A stretch of 64,000 bases of DNA from Aphrocallistes beatrix (Eukaryota > Porifera > Hexactinellida > Sceptrulophora > Aphrocallistidae). A program made the translations under genes and the position numbers. Under the pieces are notes generated by a model. It had not been told where the DNA came from and made no database searches. It saw only the letters and a list, made by a program, of their open reading frames with translations. Below are positions 43,733 through 54,423 of this stretch, piece after piece (position 1 is the stretch's first letter; each line of letters begins with the position of its first letter). The stretch is from positions 3,759,674 to 3,823,673 of the forward strand of contig OY725501.1 in the NCBI GenBank assembly GCA_963281255.1. Direction: 5' to 3'.

Positions 43733-44235
43733 CAGTCGAACCTGCTATAACGGCCACTCTATATAATGGTCACCTATCTATAGCGGTCACTACTGTCTAT
43801 AGTGGTCACCAATGAACAGTTTCACCCGAAATTCCGTAATATTGAACCTGTGTAAAGCGGCCACCTGCTCAACACGACCAACGGCCCCCGTTTATAGTCC
43901 TTTACTGACTCTAAATTGTGTATAATGGTAATCACCTGCCTATAACGGGCACTACCTATCTATAATGGATACTACCTGTCTATCACGGACACTACTTGTC
44001 TCTAACGGTCGTCACCGCTTTCACTTTTTTATTTGCTTATTACAGGACCTGTTAGGAATGATAAACAAGTTTCATGGAATTAGTTAAAGTAATGAATTTC
44101 TAAAAACTGGATATTTATTGCACTACGTTGATGCCTTTTGGGGATTAATACAATCACCTGTATATAACAGTCACCTGTGTATAACGGTCAATTTTGTCCA
44201 GTCCCTTGGGTGACCGTTATATACAGGTTCCACTG
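43733..44235. mobile_element. CAGT-ended MITE with iterated TATAACGGTCAC
   Basis: Starts CAGTCGAACCTGCTATAACG, ends ATACAGGTTCCACTG, TA on both sides. Many TATAACGGTCACC-like words run in direct orientation on the left and inverted on the right. Non-coding; pogo-like plan. Confidence 0.75.
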
Positions 44236-45440
44236 TATAAGAAATCAAAACGCGCAAAATATGTGAATTTGAGGAGCGCTTAATGTTCTGACAATTAGTA
44301 CCAGGAATCAAAAGTAGAAATTTTGAAATTTAGGAATTAGTAATTGAGTTGAGGTTCTCAATTGGACCGTTTAAAGTTAGTATTGAGTAAAGCTCTGTTC
44401 GGGGTTATTTATTATTGCTTCTTCAGTTCCTTTTTGTTTTTCAGGTAACAAATACTAGTACAGTTTTTAGTGCAGCTCCTAGCATAGGAGATGCCTTATG
44501 TAATGATCAGCGTGCGAAATCCGTCCGTCGTCCTTCCGTATGCTCGCTGCTGGAAATTATATTGGACCAAATTGCATCAAATTTGGACCATATATTCCTT
44601 ATATGGTGGAGATTTGAACTTAGGTCCAAATTCTGAAAGGTTTGACACCTATTCTCAAAAGGTGTCAACATGTATTAGTCAAACAGAATCCAGGATTTTA
44701 CATCACAGTTGGCTTAAGTAGTATATTAATAGGGAATATTTCTAACTCAATGGGGAATGGAGAGGAAATCGTGATAATAAATAAATTGTCGTAGCTTCAA
44801 AAGAAATGCGTATAAGGCATTACAGTGCTCGACAAATCAAGTAGTAGTTTGGTGGCGATAACCACCAAAATGTAGCGATAAGCCACCAACTTATGAGCGT
44901 GATGGCTAACTAAGCCAGCGAATTTGACCAAGTATTAGTCTATGTATATAAGTATATAGAACTTTAGAATTTGGTGGCTCTTAACCAACAGATAAGATAA
45001 AATGGTGGCTAAGATAACCACTATAAAATTTTGTCGAGAACTGCAAGATAACAAATATTGCAAAAGTTTTGGGAAAATATTGCAGCAGTCAATATGGTCA
45101 GCGACATACTGATACGAGTGTAGCTCCATTAAGTGACTCGTAAGTCAGGAAATGTGACATTCGAGATCTACAATAGTAAATACCATATAGTAACTAGTTT
45201 ATTTCCATTATATAACATTGGTACATGGAAAAATGTTTACAACGCAAGTGTAGTATCTTTGCGTTGTAAACATATTTTTTCCATGTAAACCAATCAGATT
45301 TCAAGTTCGGAATAACTATGATTAATTTAGATGCATTAAGTTAAATCTAATTCCTATATTAGTCAATCATAACAAAGTCAACTGTTATAGTGATTATGTA
45401 TTTTACAGTTCTAAGTTCAATAAAAAATACTTAAAATATC
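44236..45440. other. Non-coding DNA upstream of GTPase gene 1
   Basis: A short frame at 44415-44721 has no recognised domain. 44640-44760 resembles the dispersed AAAGGTGTGAAAA / AATCCAGGGATTTAAC repeats. 44820-45060 resembles the GCTCGACAAATC repeat. 45216-45294 is a hairpin. 45440-45537 is conserved before GTPase gene 2. Confidence 0.45.
45216..45294. repeat. Hairpin, about 32-bp arms
   Basis: TTGGTACATGGAAAAATGTT..ACAACGCAA pairs with TTGCGTTGTAAACATA..CCATGTAAACCAA around a 10-bp loop. Lies about 240 bp before the GTPase gene. Confidence 0.75.
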
Positions 45441-45537
45441 AACCATAATTTATTCGATTTTCCATTCGCATTGAATATGTCATTTTGATGATAATTAGAT
45501 ACTTGTACGGTGATACAAATACTAAACAGATGCATAA
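45440..45537 (+). promoter_or_regulatory. Conserved 5' leader / promoter of GTPase gene 1
   Basis: TCGATTTTCCATTCGCATT, TAGATACTTGTACGGTGATA and CAGATGCATAAATG closely match the region before gene 2 (55580-55663). An out-of-frame ATG lies 8 nt before the start codon in both. The CAG just before it could also be a 3' splice site of a leader intron. Confidence 0.5.
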
Positions 45538-48500
45538 ATGGCACAAGGACAAGATGAATTATTGAAAGATAAACTTCTTCAGATGGATTTAGAAGACAAG
45601 AATGTAATACTCATAATTAACAAAGGAGAAAAATTTTATGGTCGCCCAGAAACCTTAGCAAAGATGCTAAAAATTGATGTTAAGCTAGTGGAAAAGGCTC
45701 TAGTTGAACTAAAATCTCATAAAGACAAGCTAATTCTTTCGGAACTTGAGAGATTCAAACAGTTGGTCAAAGAAAATCGAGATACCAGTTTAGAAGAAAT
45801 TGCTCTGCTAAATGATACTAATGAATATATTGTCTCAGCGTATCTAGACTCTTTAAAAACGAAAGAGCTAACTGAATCTCAAAAGAGTGTCATAAAAAAG
45901 CAATACAATGCTGGATTCTCAATCACTGAAATCGCAGAAGAATTAGACACATCTCTAGAGAATATCAGAGAATTCGTTGAAGAGAATTGTATCACATTCA
46001 ATGGAACAGAGGGGCAGCGTATTCTAGAAATTATCAACAGATACTTTGGAAAGCAGCCACTCACGAAACTGAAAGAAATGATTATCACGAAAAACGTAAG
46101 ACTACAAGAGAAACTCTGCTGGGATCTGGAAGACACTAATCCAAAGGAATATGAAGAAGTCAAACAATATTTTGAAAGATTTGAAGAATCTCAAAATTTC
46201 TTCGACAAAAATGCTAATACATTAAGCATCGAAGATAAAATCTGCATCAGAACAAGCTTCTTGGAGGACATAAAACAACTCAGTATTAGACTGAATATAG
46301 TTGAGAGAGTAATCCGAAACTTCCTATCACAATATTCTCCAGACGAAATCCTCATGCTACATCATGCTGAACAGCAAAGTGCACAAATTGAACATCTCTA
46401 CACGACATTTGGATTGGACAGTCAAATATCCCATGTCACTTACAGAATGATCATTTCTGATTCATTTGAAAAGTTAATAGAAAATACAATAGCATCAATG
46501 AAAAATTCACCAAAAAAAATATTTCAAGAACTTTTACCTCTCGCATTCTACAAGTTAAAATGTAGTTTGCCCTTAGACAAATTCTCACAAATAATCGCTG
46601 ACCTAACTAGCATATCTTTAACTACACTGGACATATTCCATCTAATTTTCCAGATGTCAGATCCTGTAGTGAGAGGTCTCTGCATAGAGCATTATTCATT
46701 CAGTAATCCTGTTCCATTCTACTATCCTATACTCAGCAAGAGAAACACATGTCAATTCGAGATTTGTAAAGAGCTCTGGTATTCTCTCCAACAATTCAAT
46801 GGTTTGGTTTCATTTGGGTTAGGATGGGCCTCGTGGAATCCTATTGGAAAATCTCATTTACTCGATTTAATGTTTGAAACTAATTTTATGGATGGCAGTC
46901 CTCAATCCAGTCCATTTCATTTGAACTCCATTGACATACAAATGACCAAAAATCTTTTCGGAAAAAGAGGGACAACTATTCAAGAATCTACTCAATGGGC
47001 ATACATAGACTGTCATGCATGTTCAGATACAAACGTAATACGAGACATTTGTCACAACCTAGACATAACATTAGTTCATGTCAGTTATTCTGATTTTAAG
47101 AAAAACTATGCTCACTTGCAAGGAGATTTAGATAAAATCACAATCAACACTAAACATGTCTATGTATTAGTTCGAGATTGTCCAGAAAGTCATCAAGATA
47201 TACTTCAAGTCAAGGAAAGTGGGAGATTAAAGTTTATTTTCATCCCTAATCTAAACAAATGTGATATGCAATTATTATTAACTCCTTTGAAAAAGTTTGG
47301 ATATACAATCCTACATTCAACTACTGAAAGCCCAAGATTAGTCGATAGCAATTTCCTCGAAAACATGATAAGTAAGTATTGTGCTAGGAACAATGTAACT
47401 GAAGATAAAAGATTAATCGAAAGCATTAAGAACACCATTTTAATACATGTACAGGATTCAAGTGAGAATAAATTCTCTTTTCTAAGCTACTATCCACATT
47501 TTGTTGAATATATGCTTTGTTTCTATAAAGCTTCAAACGAAGTTGACCAAAAGAAAGTCGATGAACTAAATGCAAATTGTGTGAATCTACAAAATATCCT
47601 CGAGAACAATAACATGAACAAAATTGTCGAGCATTTCAAGGATATTCTAAGTCAGGAAAATTCCACACTACTCTTGTGGAAATTGTCACAGGAACTAAAA
47701 ATACTCGCTAAAGAACACAAAATTACTGTGTACACTTTGGAAATTCTCTGGAGAGAAGCAGTGTTGTCAAATAAGTATTATGTCGACAAAGGTGACTCAA
47801 ATGAATCAGCAAAAAATTTCTTTGAAGAATTTTCATCATACTTCAGTAACCACGTGGAAAGAGGAGAACCATTCGAATTGATCGATGGTGATAACTTGAG
47901 ATTCTTCAACCAAGACATTGATGCTCTACTATCCAAATTATATAAAGTACAAAATAATGAAAATTTAGCGATCGAGCAAAAGAAACGCCCTCCAATCGTG
48001 ATCAGCACATTCGGACCTCAGAGCTCTGGGAAGTCTACACTACTGAACTACTGTTTCGGGTGCAAGTTCTTGACTAGTGCTGGAAGATGCACCAAAGGAG
48101 TGTATGCATCTCTCTCCAAACTCAGTCGACCAATCAATCACTCGAATCATTTCCTGATTCTAGACACGGAAGGATTGGATGCAATTGAAAGAGGAAAAAC
48201 ACTTCAAGATACTTCCTGTATAAACTTTGACAGGACAATGGTCCTGTTTTGTCTGGCAGTGTCACAAGTTATCATCATCAATGTGAAAGGAGATATCGGA
48301 GAAGAAATGCGAAATCTTTTACAGATTTGTGTTTACTCTCTAAACAAACTGAAAGTCAGCAAAGTAGCAGCTCCTAAAATAGTCTTTGTCCTCAATCAAC
48401 AAGCAGATCCAGATCCAGAAAAACATCTGAGTTCAATTAATACTCTTTTGGAGAAATTGAACAAGGAATCAAATCTAATGGAAACAGAAGGAACTAAGAT

Positions 48501-51500
48501 TTCAGATTTAATGCAAGTTTCTGTAGAAAATTTGTTTATTCTTCCTTCTGCTTTCAATTCAGAACCAGTGAATACACAGTTGAACAAACTGTTTGATTCG
48601 GATCTATTTAAACTATCTCCAACTGAGAGTTTCGCCAATAAATGTGCTGATTTGAGAATGTCCATCATCCATCAGTTAGAGAACACAAATGATACGAAAA
48701 CACCTTTCAACTCCATGAGTGAATGGATGGAGATGTCTGGCGTTATTTGGGACACTATCATCAAATACCAAGACATAGTGAAATATCGAAATACTGAAGA
48801 GTTGAAATGTTGCCTTTCACTTCACAAAATAGTGAATGATTTGATAAATAGCACAATTTACCGCAATAAAGAAGAATTTCAAAATATTACAGAACAATTA
48901 ATTTGCTCAATTAATGACATCACAGAATGGAGTCCTCTTAACGTGATATTAGAAGATGTGAAGAAAGTATTGGATGAAGTTTTCAATCAATATAGGAACA
49001 AAGCACTAACAGACTTTTTGGAAAAATGCCATGCTGATCCCTTACTTAAAAGAATGGAATATATGTATGATGATTACAAATTGAATATGAACAGACTTAT
49101 CTACATGGAAAAAAAGATTTTTGAAGACCAACTCAAACTAAGAATCAGAGCTAGATTGATCGACATAAAGCATAATGAGAGTATGTTGAGGCTTCAGCAA
49201 AACATTGAGAGGAATGCTGACGCATATTTTGAATTACCAATTAAAAGGCAAAAGGAAGAATTTGACAAACTCTGGGTTAGCTGCTTCAGGGATGAAAATA
49301 AAGAAGAGGAGAGTGCAGAATATGATGAAAGTTTTGAAAATTTGTATTCTGTTTTCATGATCGAATCAAGAACAATGAGAAAAAAACAAGTTGTTTGTGC
49401 TCAATTTCGCAAATCCAATTTTAACATGGATAAAATTTTACAGGAGCTTGAAAGAGAAATGCTCTCAATTTTTTGTGGTGAAACTAGTAAAGAGACTGAG
49501 CAGTTCATCTATCCTTGGAGAGAGAGTAGAGCGCCCTTAAAGGAAATGACTCCATACTTAGGGAACAAAACGTGTCAATATTTAGATAAAAGTTCATTCT
49601 TCCACTTGAACAATGATAGTGAGTCTAGCGAGACAGGAAAAAATAACTATAAAATTTCAAAGTTTCTGCAATGGATACCAACAGAATGCTATTCATTGGT
49701 CAGTCATTGTTCTGGCTACTACAACCATCCTGATATTACTTGGAATACCGAGAAGAGAAAACAAATACTACTACTTGCCTCAAAACTGAAAGCTCCAGAC
49801 AATTTCAACAGGAGTACCTGGGAAAAACTAATCAATGACGTTAAATTACGCGTTCGAGTGTTCATTAATAAATATCCAAATATCTCTCACTCAACTGTGA
49901 AAGAGATTGTGAACTTTTTGAGTCACATTTGTAAAGTGGTAAACTATGAAATCAATTATATCGAGGCCAAATTAACAATTGCTGCAGAGAGAACAATATC
50001 CACTTATGCTTTTGCTCTCGCTTTCAAATCGATATTGGAAACTAAAACAGGAAAGGAAAAAGAAAACGAATCAAAACAGAAGAAAGACAAGGAAAAGAAT
50101 TATGAGTATTTCCTACAAAAGGTCAAAAATCTAAAATTAGCTAGGGGAAATTGGGACCGACCGGAAATGAGAAAAGGTGATCAGACAATATCTAACAAAT
50201 TTGCCGAAGATTTCTTAGCAGCTGTATCAAGGGAAGTCAATACTGTTTGCAAACAGACCATCATTGAAAAATATTTCAATAAAGAAAAAGAAAATTTATC
50301 GCACAGTGGAATGCAACTCTTAGCAAATAACAAACTCATCGAAGAACTTAATAATCCAAGCATATTAAATGAAAAAAATTTTGTTGTTCAATTGATATGC
50401 AATCGCAAAGAATGTTTAAAATCGTTATTTCATGAAGAATGGCGTAAGGTTGCAAATAATCTCTATGGCAGAATTGTCAGAAATATGGAGGAAATCTTTA
50501 ACAAAGAAATAGCAAGTGCCAAAAATATCATCGAAGGATTCCTAGAACGACTGAATACCATGTGTACTGATAAGAAACGCCTAGAGGAAATAGGAACTGA
50601 TTCAGATAGCAGCTTTGAGTTAGTCGATCAAAAAGCAACAGAAGAATCTGCTACTAATATTAATCCTAAAACAAGAATAATTCCACTGAAAGCAATGGTA
50701 TTATTCCTCAAAATGTACCTCGATCCCAGAGTGAGTCAGCAAGATTTCGACCAATTTTTCAATGGTGATTTTAAAATAGACGGCATAAAAGTAAGAAAGC
50801 ATCTTCAAACTTACGTACTATTTGAAAAGACAAATAACTCAACTTCTGTTCGAGATAAGGAAACCTTCAAGAGGTTATCAGATACGAATATGTTTGGAAG
50901 CATTGAGACCATATTCAATGTCAATATCTACCTAAGCCAATTCTTAAGTACACTAAAAGGCTACAAATTCAATGTAGCTGAAGATGAGTACGAAAATCTC
51001 TTGGAAATGACAAAAGAAAAGTTTGAAGCAAATATCATTAACTGTCCACGTCAGTGTCCTAGTTGTGGGAAATTCTGTGAAAAGGAACTTCATCCGAATG
51101 GAGGGAAGTGTCAGATAATGACAGGTCATCAGATGTGTTCAATGGGAGGGAATGTCTGGAATACTGATGAAGACAGGACAGCTGTGTTATTGATGTGTGA
51201 AGACTACATGGACCACTCACCAGTACTCATTCCCGGTCAGAACATGACGTGGGGTGAGTTTAAGGATAAATTCTGTAACGAATGGGATTGGGACCTTCCA
51301 ACTGATCCAAAATACGTAGCTCTCCAAAAGAAGAATTATGAGACAATGAAAACAATCTGGAAGATATTTGGAAAGGAAATACTCACTTATTACAGAAATA
51401 GAGGTACCCAGATAACATATATTCCTTATACTTCTCCAAAGGAGATATACGAGTCTCTATTCTCATCCATTTATTATATATGCTTTGTGATTGATGGAAC

Positions 51501-52092
51501 CGATTTCATGGGCAGTGCTCTCAAGCAAGCTAAAAGATGGGTCTCAGATGTCATGAAAAGCGCTTCAGATGTAAAGGCACAGCATTTCAAAGTCATCGTC
51601 TATCATGGACATGCTGTTAAAAACGAAAAGTGCATAGAAATGTTTCCAACTGATTCTGAATTTACTTCAGATAAAAAAAGTATAGAAAAATTTCTCAAAC
51701 CTATTGAAACCTATGGCAAAGAAGAAGATTTAACAGCAATGTTGGATGGTGTAGCTACTGCAACTACTAAATGTGAGTGGAAATCGGGATTAGGGGTTAA
51801 GAACTCAATTATCCACTTCTATACTGAACCTACGAAAGGACGTTTCAATATTTTTACAGCCCAAGGTAGTTGTGACAAGGGTTGTCCTTTTGATTGGAAA
51901 AAAGATATCCGGATTAGAATTAATGAATTAAGAATTCGTTATAAATGTAAACAGCTCCTCGACTCTTCACATCCTCTTTACGGTAACACTATACTGATCA
52001 ATGATCATTCTCCATCTAGGATCAATCTCAACTTTAAGAAGGATTCCAAATACGATGGGCAGGTTTCAATTGGCTGCGAGAGAGACCTTTAA
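45538..52092 (+). CDS. Giant VLIG-type GTPase with C-terminal vWA-like domain (gene 1)
   Basis: One uninterrupted 2184-codon exon, typical of very large inducible GTPases (GVIN1/VLIG). Residues 1-150 hold repeated helix-turn-helix-like units (SITEIAEELDTSLENI). About 330-480 is a VLIG-type upstream domain (LVSFGLGWASWNPIGKSHLL). The GTPase core starts near 820: G1 GPQSSGKST 826-834, G3 DTEG about 875, G4 NQQAD about 952. Long helical middle (950-1830). A Cys/His motif near 1835 (CPSCGKFC, then C and TGHQ) resembles the end of vertebrate VLIGs. From about 1980 a vWA-like fold follows (FVIDGTDFMG, VIVYHGHA, EEDLTAMLDGVA, HFYTEPTKG). Probably cytosolic; VLIG genes are interferon-induced in mammals. 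Function here unknown. Confidence 0.88.
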   Translation: MAQGQDELLKDKLLQMDLEDKNVILIINKGEKFYGRPETLAKMLKIDVKLVEKALVELKSHKDKLILSELERFKQLVKENRDTSLEEIALLNDTNEYIVSAYLDSLKTKELTESQKSVIKKQYNAGFSITEIAEELDTSLENIREFVEENCITFNGTEGQRILEIINRYFGKQPLTKLKEMIITKNVRLQEKLCWDLEDTNPKEYEEVKQYFERFEESQNFFDKNANTLSIEDKICIRTSFLEDIKQLSIRLNIVERVIRNFLSQYSPDEILMLHHAEQQSAQIEHLYTTFGLDSQISHVTYRMIISDSFEKLIENTIASMKNSPKKIFQELLPLAFYKLKCSLPLDKFSQIIADLTSISLTTLDIFHLIFQMSDPVVRGLCIEHYSFSNPVPFYYPILSKRNTCQFEICKELWYSLQQFNGLVSFGLGWASWNPIGKSHLLDLMFETNFMDGSPQSSPFHLNSIDIQMTKNLFGKRGTTIQESTQWAYIDCHACSDTNVIRDICHNLDITLVHVSYSDFKKNYAHLQGDLDKITINTKHVYVLVRDCPESHQDILQVKESGRLKFIFIPNLNKCDMQLLLTPLKKFGYTILHSTTESPRLVDSNFLENMISKYCARNNVTEDKRLIESIKNTILIHVQDSSENKFSFLSYYPHFVEYMLCFYKASNEVDQKKVDELNANCVNLQNILENNNMNKIVEHFKDILSQENSTLLLWKLSQELKILAKEHKITVYTLEILWREAVLSNKYYVDKGDSNESAKNFFEEFSSYFSNHVERGEPFELIDGDNLRFFNQDIDALLSKLYKVQNNENLAIEQKKRPPIVISTFGPQSSGKSTLLNYCFGCKFLTSAGRCTKGVYASLSKLSRPINHSNHFLILDTEGLDAIERGKTLQDTSCINFDRTMVLFCLAVSQVIIINVKGDIGEEMRNLLQICVYSLNKLKVSKVAAPKIVFVLNQQADPDPEKHLSSINTLLEKLNKESNLMETEGTKISDLMQVSVENLFILPSAFNSEPVNTQLNKLFDSDLFKLSPTESFANKCADLRMSIIHQLENTNDTKTPFNSMSEWMEMSGVIWDTIIKYQDIVKYRNTEELKCCLSLHKIVNDLINSTIYRNKEEFQNITEQLICSINDITEWSPLNVILEDVKKVLDEVFNQYRNKALTDFLEKCHADPLLKRMEYMYDDYKLNMNRLIYMEKKIFEDQLKLRIRARLIDIKHNESMLRLQQNIERNADAYFELPIKRQKEEFDKLWVSCFRDENKEEESAEYDESFENLYSVFMIESRTMRKKQVVCAQFRKSNFNMDKILQELEREMLSIFCGETSKETEQFIYPWRESRAPLKEMTPYLGNKTCQYLDKSSFFHLNNDSESSETGKNNYKISKFLQWIPTECYSLVSHCSGYYNHPDITWNTEKRKQILLLASKLKAPDNFNRSTWEKLINDVKLRVRVFINKYPNISHSTVKEIVNFLSHICKVVNYEINYIEAKLTIAAERTISTYAFALAFKSILETKTGKEKENESKQKKDKEKNYEYFLQKVKNLKLARGNWDRPEMRKGDQTISNKFAEDFLAAVSREVNTVCKQTIIEKYFNKEKENLSHSGMQLLANNKLIEELNNPSILNEKNFVVQLICNRKECLKSLFHEEWRKVANNLYGRIVRNMEEIFNKEIASAKNIIEGFLERLNTMCTDKKRLEEIGTDSDSSFELVDQKATEESATNINPKTRIIPLKAMVLFLKMYLDPRVSQQDFDQFFNGDFKIDGIKVRKHLQTYVLFEKTNNSTSVRDKETFKRLSDTNMFGSIETIFNVNIYLSQFLSTLKGYKFNVAEDEYENLLEMTKEKFEANIINCPRQCPSCGKFCEKELHPNGGKCQIMTGHQMCSMGGNVWNTDEDRTAVLLMCEDYMDHSPVLIPGQNMTWGEFKDKFCNEWDWDLPTDPKYVALQKKNYETMKTIWKIFGKEILTYYRNRGTQITYIPYTSPKEIYESLFSSIYYICFVIDGTDFMGSALKQAKRWVSDVMKSASDVKAQHFKVIVYHGHAVKNEKCIEMFPTDSEFTSDKKSIEKFLKPIETYGKEEDLTAMLDGVATATTKCEWKSGLGVKNSIIHFYTEPTKGRFNIFTAQGSCDKGCPFDWKKDIRIRINELRIRYKCKQLLDSSHPLYGNTILINDHSPSRINLNFKKDSKYDGQVSIGCERDL

Positions 52093-52290
52093 ACTATGTA
52101 TTGAATTAGTATATACAGTATTTAGAGTTAGCTGGCTGTAACAGTTTAGTTTCCCAACTTCCCACCGTTTAGGACTAATTCCTCTCTCTCTCTATAGAAC
52201 TATGGACTGTTGTGTGATATAATATCTTGTATATTTATTCTTAATTTATTAGTGTACCTCTCATGGTATGAGCAGAGTTCGACGTCTGCC
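52093..52290 (+). promoter_or_regulatory. 3' UTR of GTPase gene 1
   Basis: AACAGTTTAGTTTCCCAACT, ATCTTGTATATTTATTCTTA and CGTCTGCCCATATAAGG are shared with the sequence after gene 2 (62209-62432) and with an orphan block at 53397. Confidence 0.6.
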
Positions 52291-52429
52291 CATATAAGGA
52301 ATGTTTATACGTACGAAGCTGCGAAATCTACACTCCAATTTTGCAAAATTTCGTATGTAAATTATCTTTATGCTGAAAATATGCGCTATCTATAGTTTTT
52401 ATGAAATATCAGCACTTCTGGATTTATAA

Positions 52430-52765
52430 TCAAAAGCGCGCTTCGCTTGCTTGCGCTGCGCGGCTGGGGACACTTTCTGTCCGCCGAAGGTATCCTTCGG
52501 GCGGCTGGTTTCATTGATTGATTATAAGGGAGATAGCATCTCGATATTACTCGAAAAATCCTCAAATTTGTCAATTATTAAATCTTGGATTCGTTATGAT
52601 GATGTCATAACAGAGTGATGAGTTAACATTTCTGATGATAGTTGCATCACATGTGAATAATAATGATAAATACTTGTACATTCTATTAAAATCTCAGCCT
52701 TCTATCACCTAAAATGACTGAATTATAGTAGAAAAACTGAAATTATTAATAATAAAAAACCCCCC
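52430..52765 (-). mobile_element. CRE/AP-1 MITE, copy E (truncated)
   Basis: GC-rich end (GCGCGCTTCGCTTGCTTGCG) followed by a degraded body. The CRE site reads TGATGTCA and the AP-1 site TGAGTTA, so both are mutated. The outer end is missing. Confidence 0.65.
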
Positions 52766-52904
52766 ACAGACGGGATTGAAGTGTGCTTCCAAATCTCATA
52801 AGTCACCTTTATTATACTTAAATAATCAATTCCAGTCCATGTCGTTAAAAGTTATTTTATGATCGAATTGATTGATCGTAGCATATAACACACTTTAATT
52901 GTTG

Positions 52905-53160
52905 TTAACAATCAAATTATAGACTAGCAGTATTCAATCATTTATATGAAATAGAATCGTGTGAATGGCATTATAAAAGGCTGATAATTGATTGGTTGTC
53001 ACATGAACCAATGAATTTCAATCACAAATAGTTCTTTTGATTGTATGCATAAGTCACTACTATTTGATTCCAATGTATTTGCATTATAAAATAAACGAAT
53101 TTGATTGACCAGCACATTTTGTCACCTATCTCGGCGAGGTGTGAACTCGGCGAGGTGTAA
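52905..53160 (-). repeat. Dispersed repeat, inverted copy of 62640-62860
   Basis: ACCTATCTCGGCGAGGTGTG, GATTGTATGCATAAGT and flanks are the complement of 62640-62860; a third shorter copy is at 20470-20570. Confidence 0.65.
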
Positions 53161-53299
53161 ACATCGAGGTGCACATCTCCATATCACTTTGCACCTCCTG
53201 TAAAAATTTCAAGACGATATCTCTTAAACTCCGATCAGGACACGAATTTCGGACGGCCGGCCCGACCGGCCGGAACATCCGCATTTTAGTACTGTGCAT

Positions 53300-53346
53300 C
53301 CTATACTATTAGTATAGTAGCTATGCTACTATACTAATACTATAGG
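53300..53346. repeat. Near-perfect palindrome
   Basis: CCTATACTATTAGTATAGTA pairs with the following half across a short centre. Flanks GTGCAT and AAGCAC may be the ends of a tiny fold-back element. Confidence 0.8.
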
Positions 53347-53396
53347 AAGCACACTAAAAGGTGACAGTGAAATTAGACTAAAACTCGATTAATGTT

Positions 53397-53560
53397 TAGT
53401 TTCCCAGCTCCCCACAGTATAGGATTAACCTCTCTGTCTGTATAGAACTCTTCTAGGCTATAGTATGATATCATATCTTGTACAATGTATTTTTTTCTTT
53501 TCTTAATTTATTAGTACACCTCCTGTAGGGAGATGTCCCTATGGTATGGGCGGCTCATAG
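53397..53560 (+). pseudogene. Orphan GTPase 3' UTR (third copy)
   Basis: GTTTAGTTTCCCAGCTCCCC, CTGTATAGAACT and TATCATATCTTGTA match the 3' UTRs of both GTPase genes. No GTPase coding sequence precedes it; upstream it abuts AAACTCGATTAAT, an end of the CRE/AP-1 MITE. Probably all that remains of a deleted third gene copy. Confidence 0.6.
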
Positions 53561-54423
53561 ACTCCTTTTAGTAAGGACTGTAGGCGTTCAATCTCGGGGC
53601 CTGGAACTTGGGTCCGTTGTGTATTATTGATATCCCATAATGCGCTCAAGTTAGATATGGGAGATGTATTATTGTTAAATATGAAATCGTATTTTAGAGT
53701 CCATTGGTCATGTTAACTTACTTCAACTACTATGTGTGGAATGTGAGCTATATAGTTTTTCATAAGGTACATTTTGGCAATATTCTGATTTTAAGCACAT
53801 TTTAAAGCATTATTAATGCATTATTAATACGTTCCAGGACCTGAGATTGAACACCTACAATCCTTACTTAAAGGAGTCTATGAGCGACTAGACGTGGGCT
53901 GCTGCTAAATATAATAGCCCAATTTTAAAATTTCGCATGTAAGATATCCTTATGCTGTAAATCTGTGCCATCAATAGTTTTTGTGAAATGTCATTACTTC
54001 TGGATTTATAAGCACATATTTATTCATATTTTACACCTTCACTGCAAAGCATTTTAGTTATAAATGAGACTCAGCAACTAATAGAAGGGATTTAACTACT
54101 CTAACCGGACAATACTTGTAGTATTTGAAATCTTTACTATTTTCCATCATAACGAGTTATAAAGCGGGTCTATTGAGTGAAATGTAATCAAACTGTAACA
54201 GATACTACAATAATTTCGATTTCAAATTCATATTCAACGCATTCGAACTACCCAGGTTAAATGTCTTCTATTGATTTATATTCATTTTCAAGGATTACAT
54301 TCGTCAAACTGTGCCACTTTGTGCCACTCCTCGTCATCATGTCTAATGGTATTGGGAGTGGAAAGTGACACAAAGTGACATATATATTAATAATAATTCA
54401 ACTTATGAATGAATATAGTAATA
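53561..54423. other. Non-coding DNA
   Basis: Nothing recognised apart from two opposed blocks around 53570 and 53870 (CATAGACTCCTTTTAGTAAG and its near complement), which suggest an old inverted-repeat element of about 330 bp. Confidence 0.45.

Noticed and set aside
44415..44721. Overlapping 73- and 76-codon frames before GTPase gene 1
   Set aside because: No domain, no conserved start and partly repeat sequence; possibly an old retroelement scrap but not supportable.
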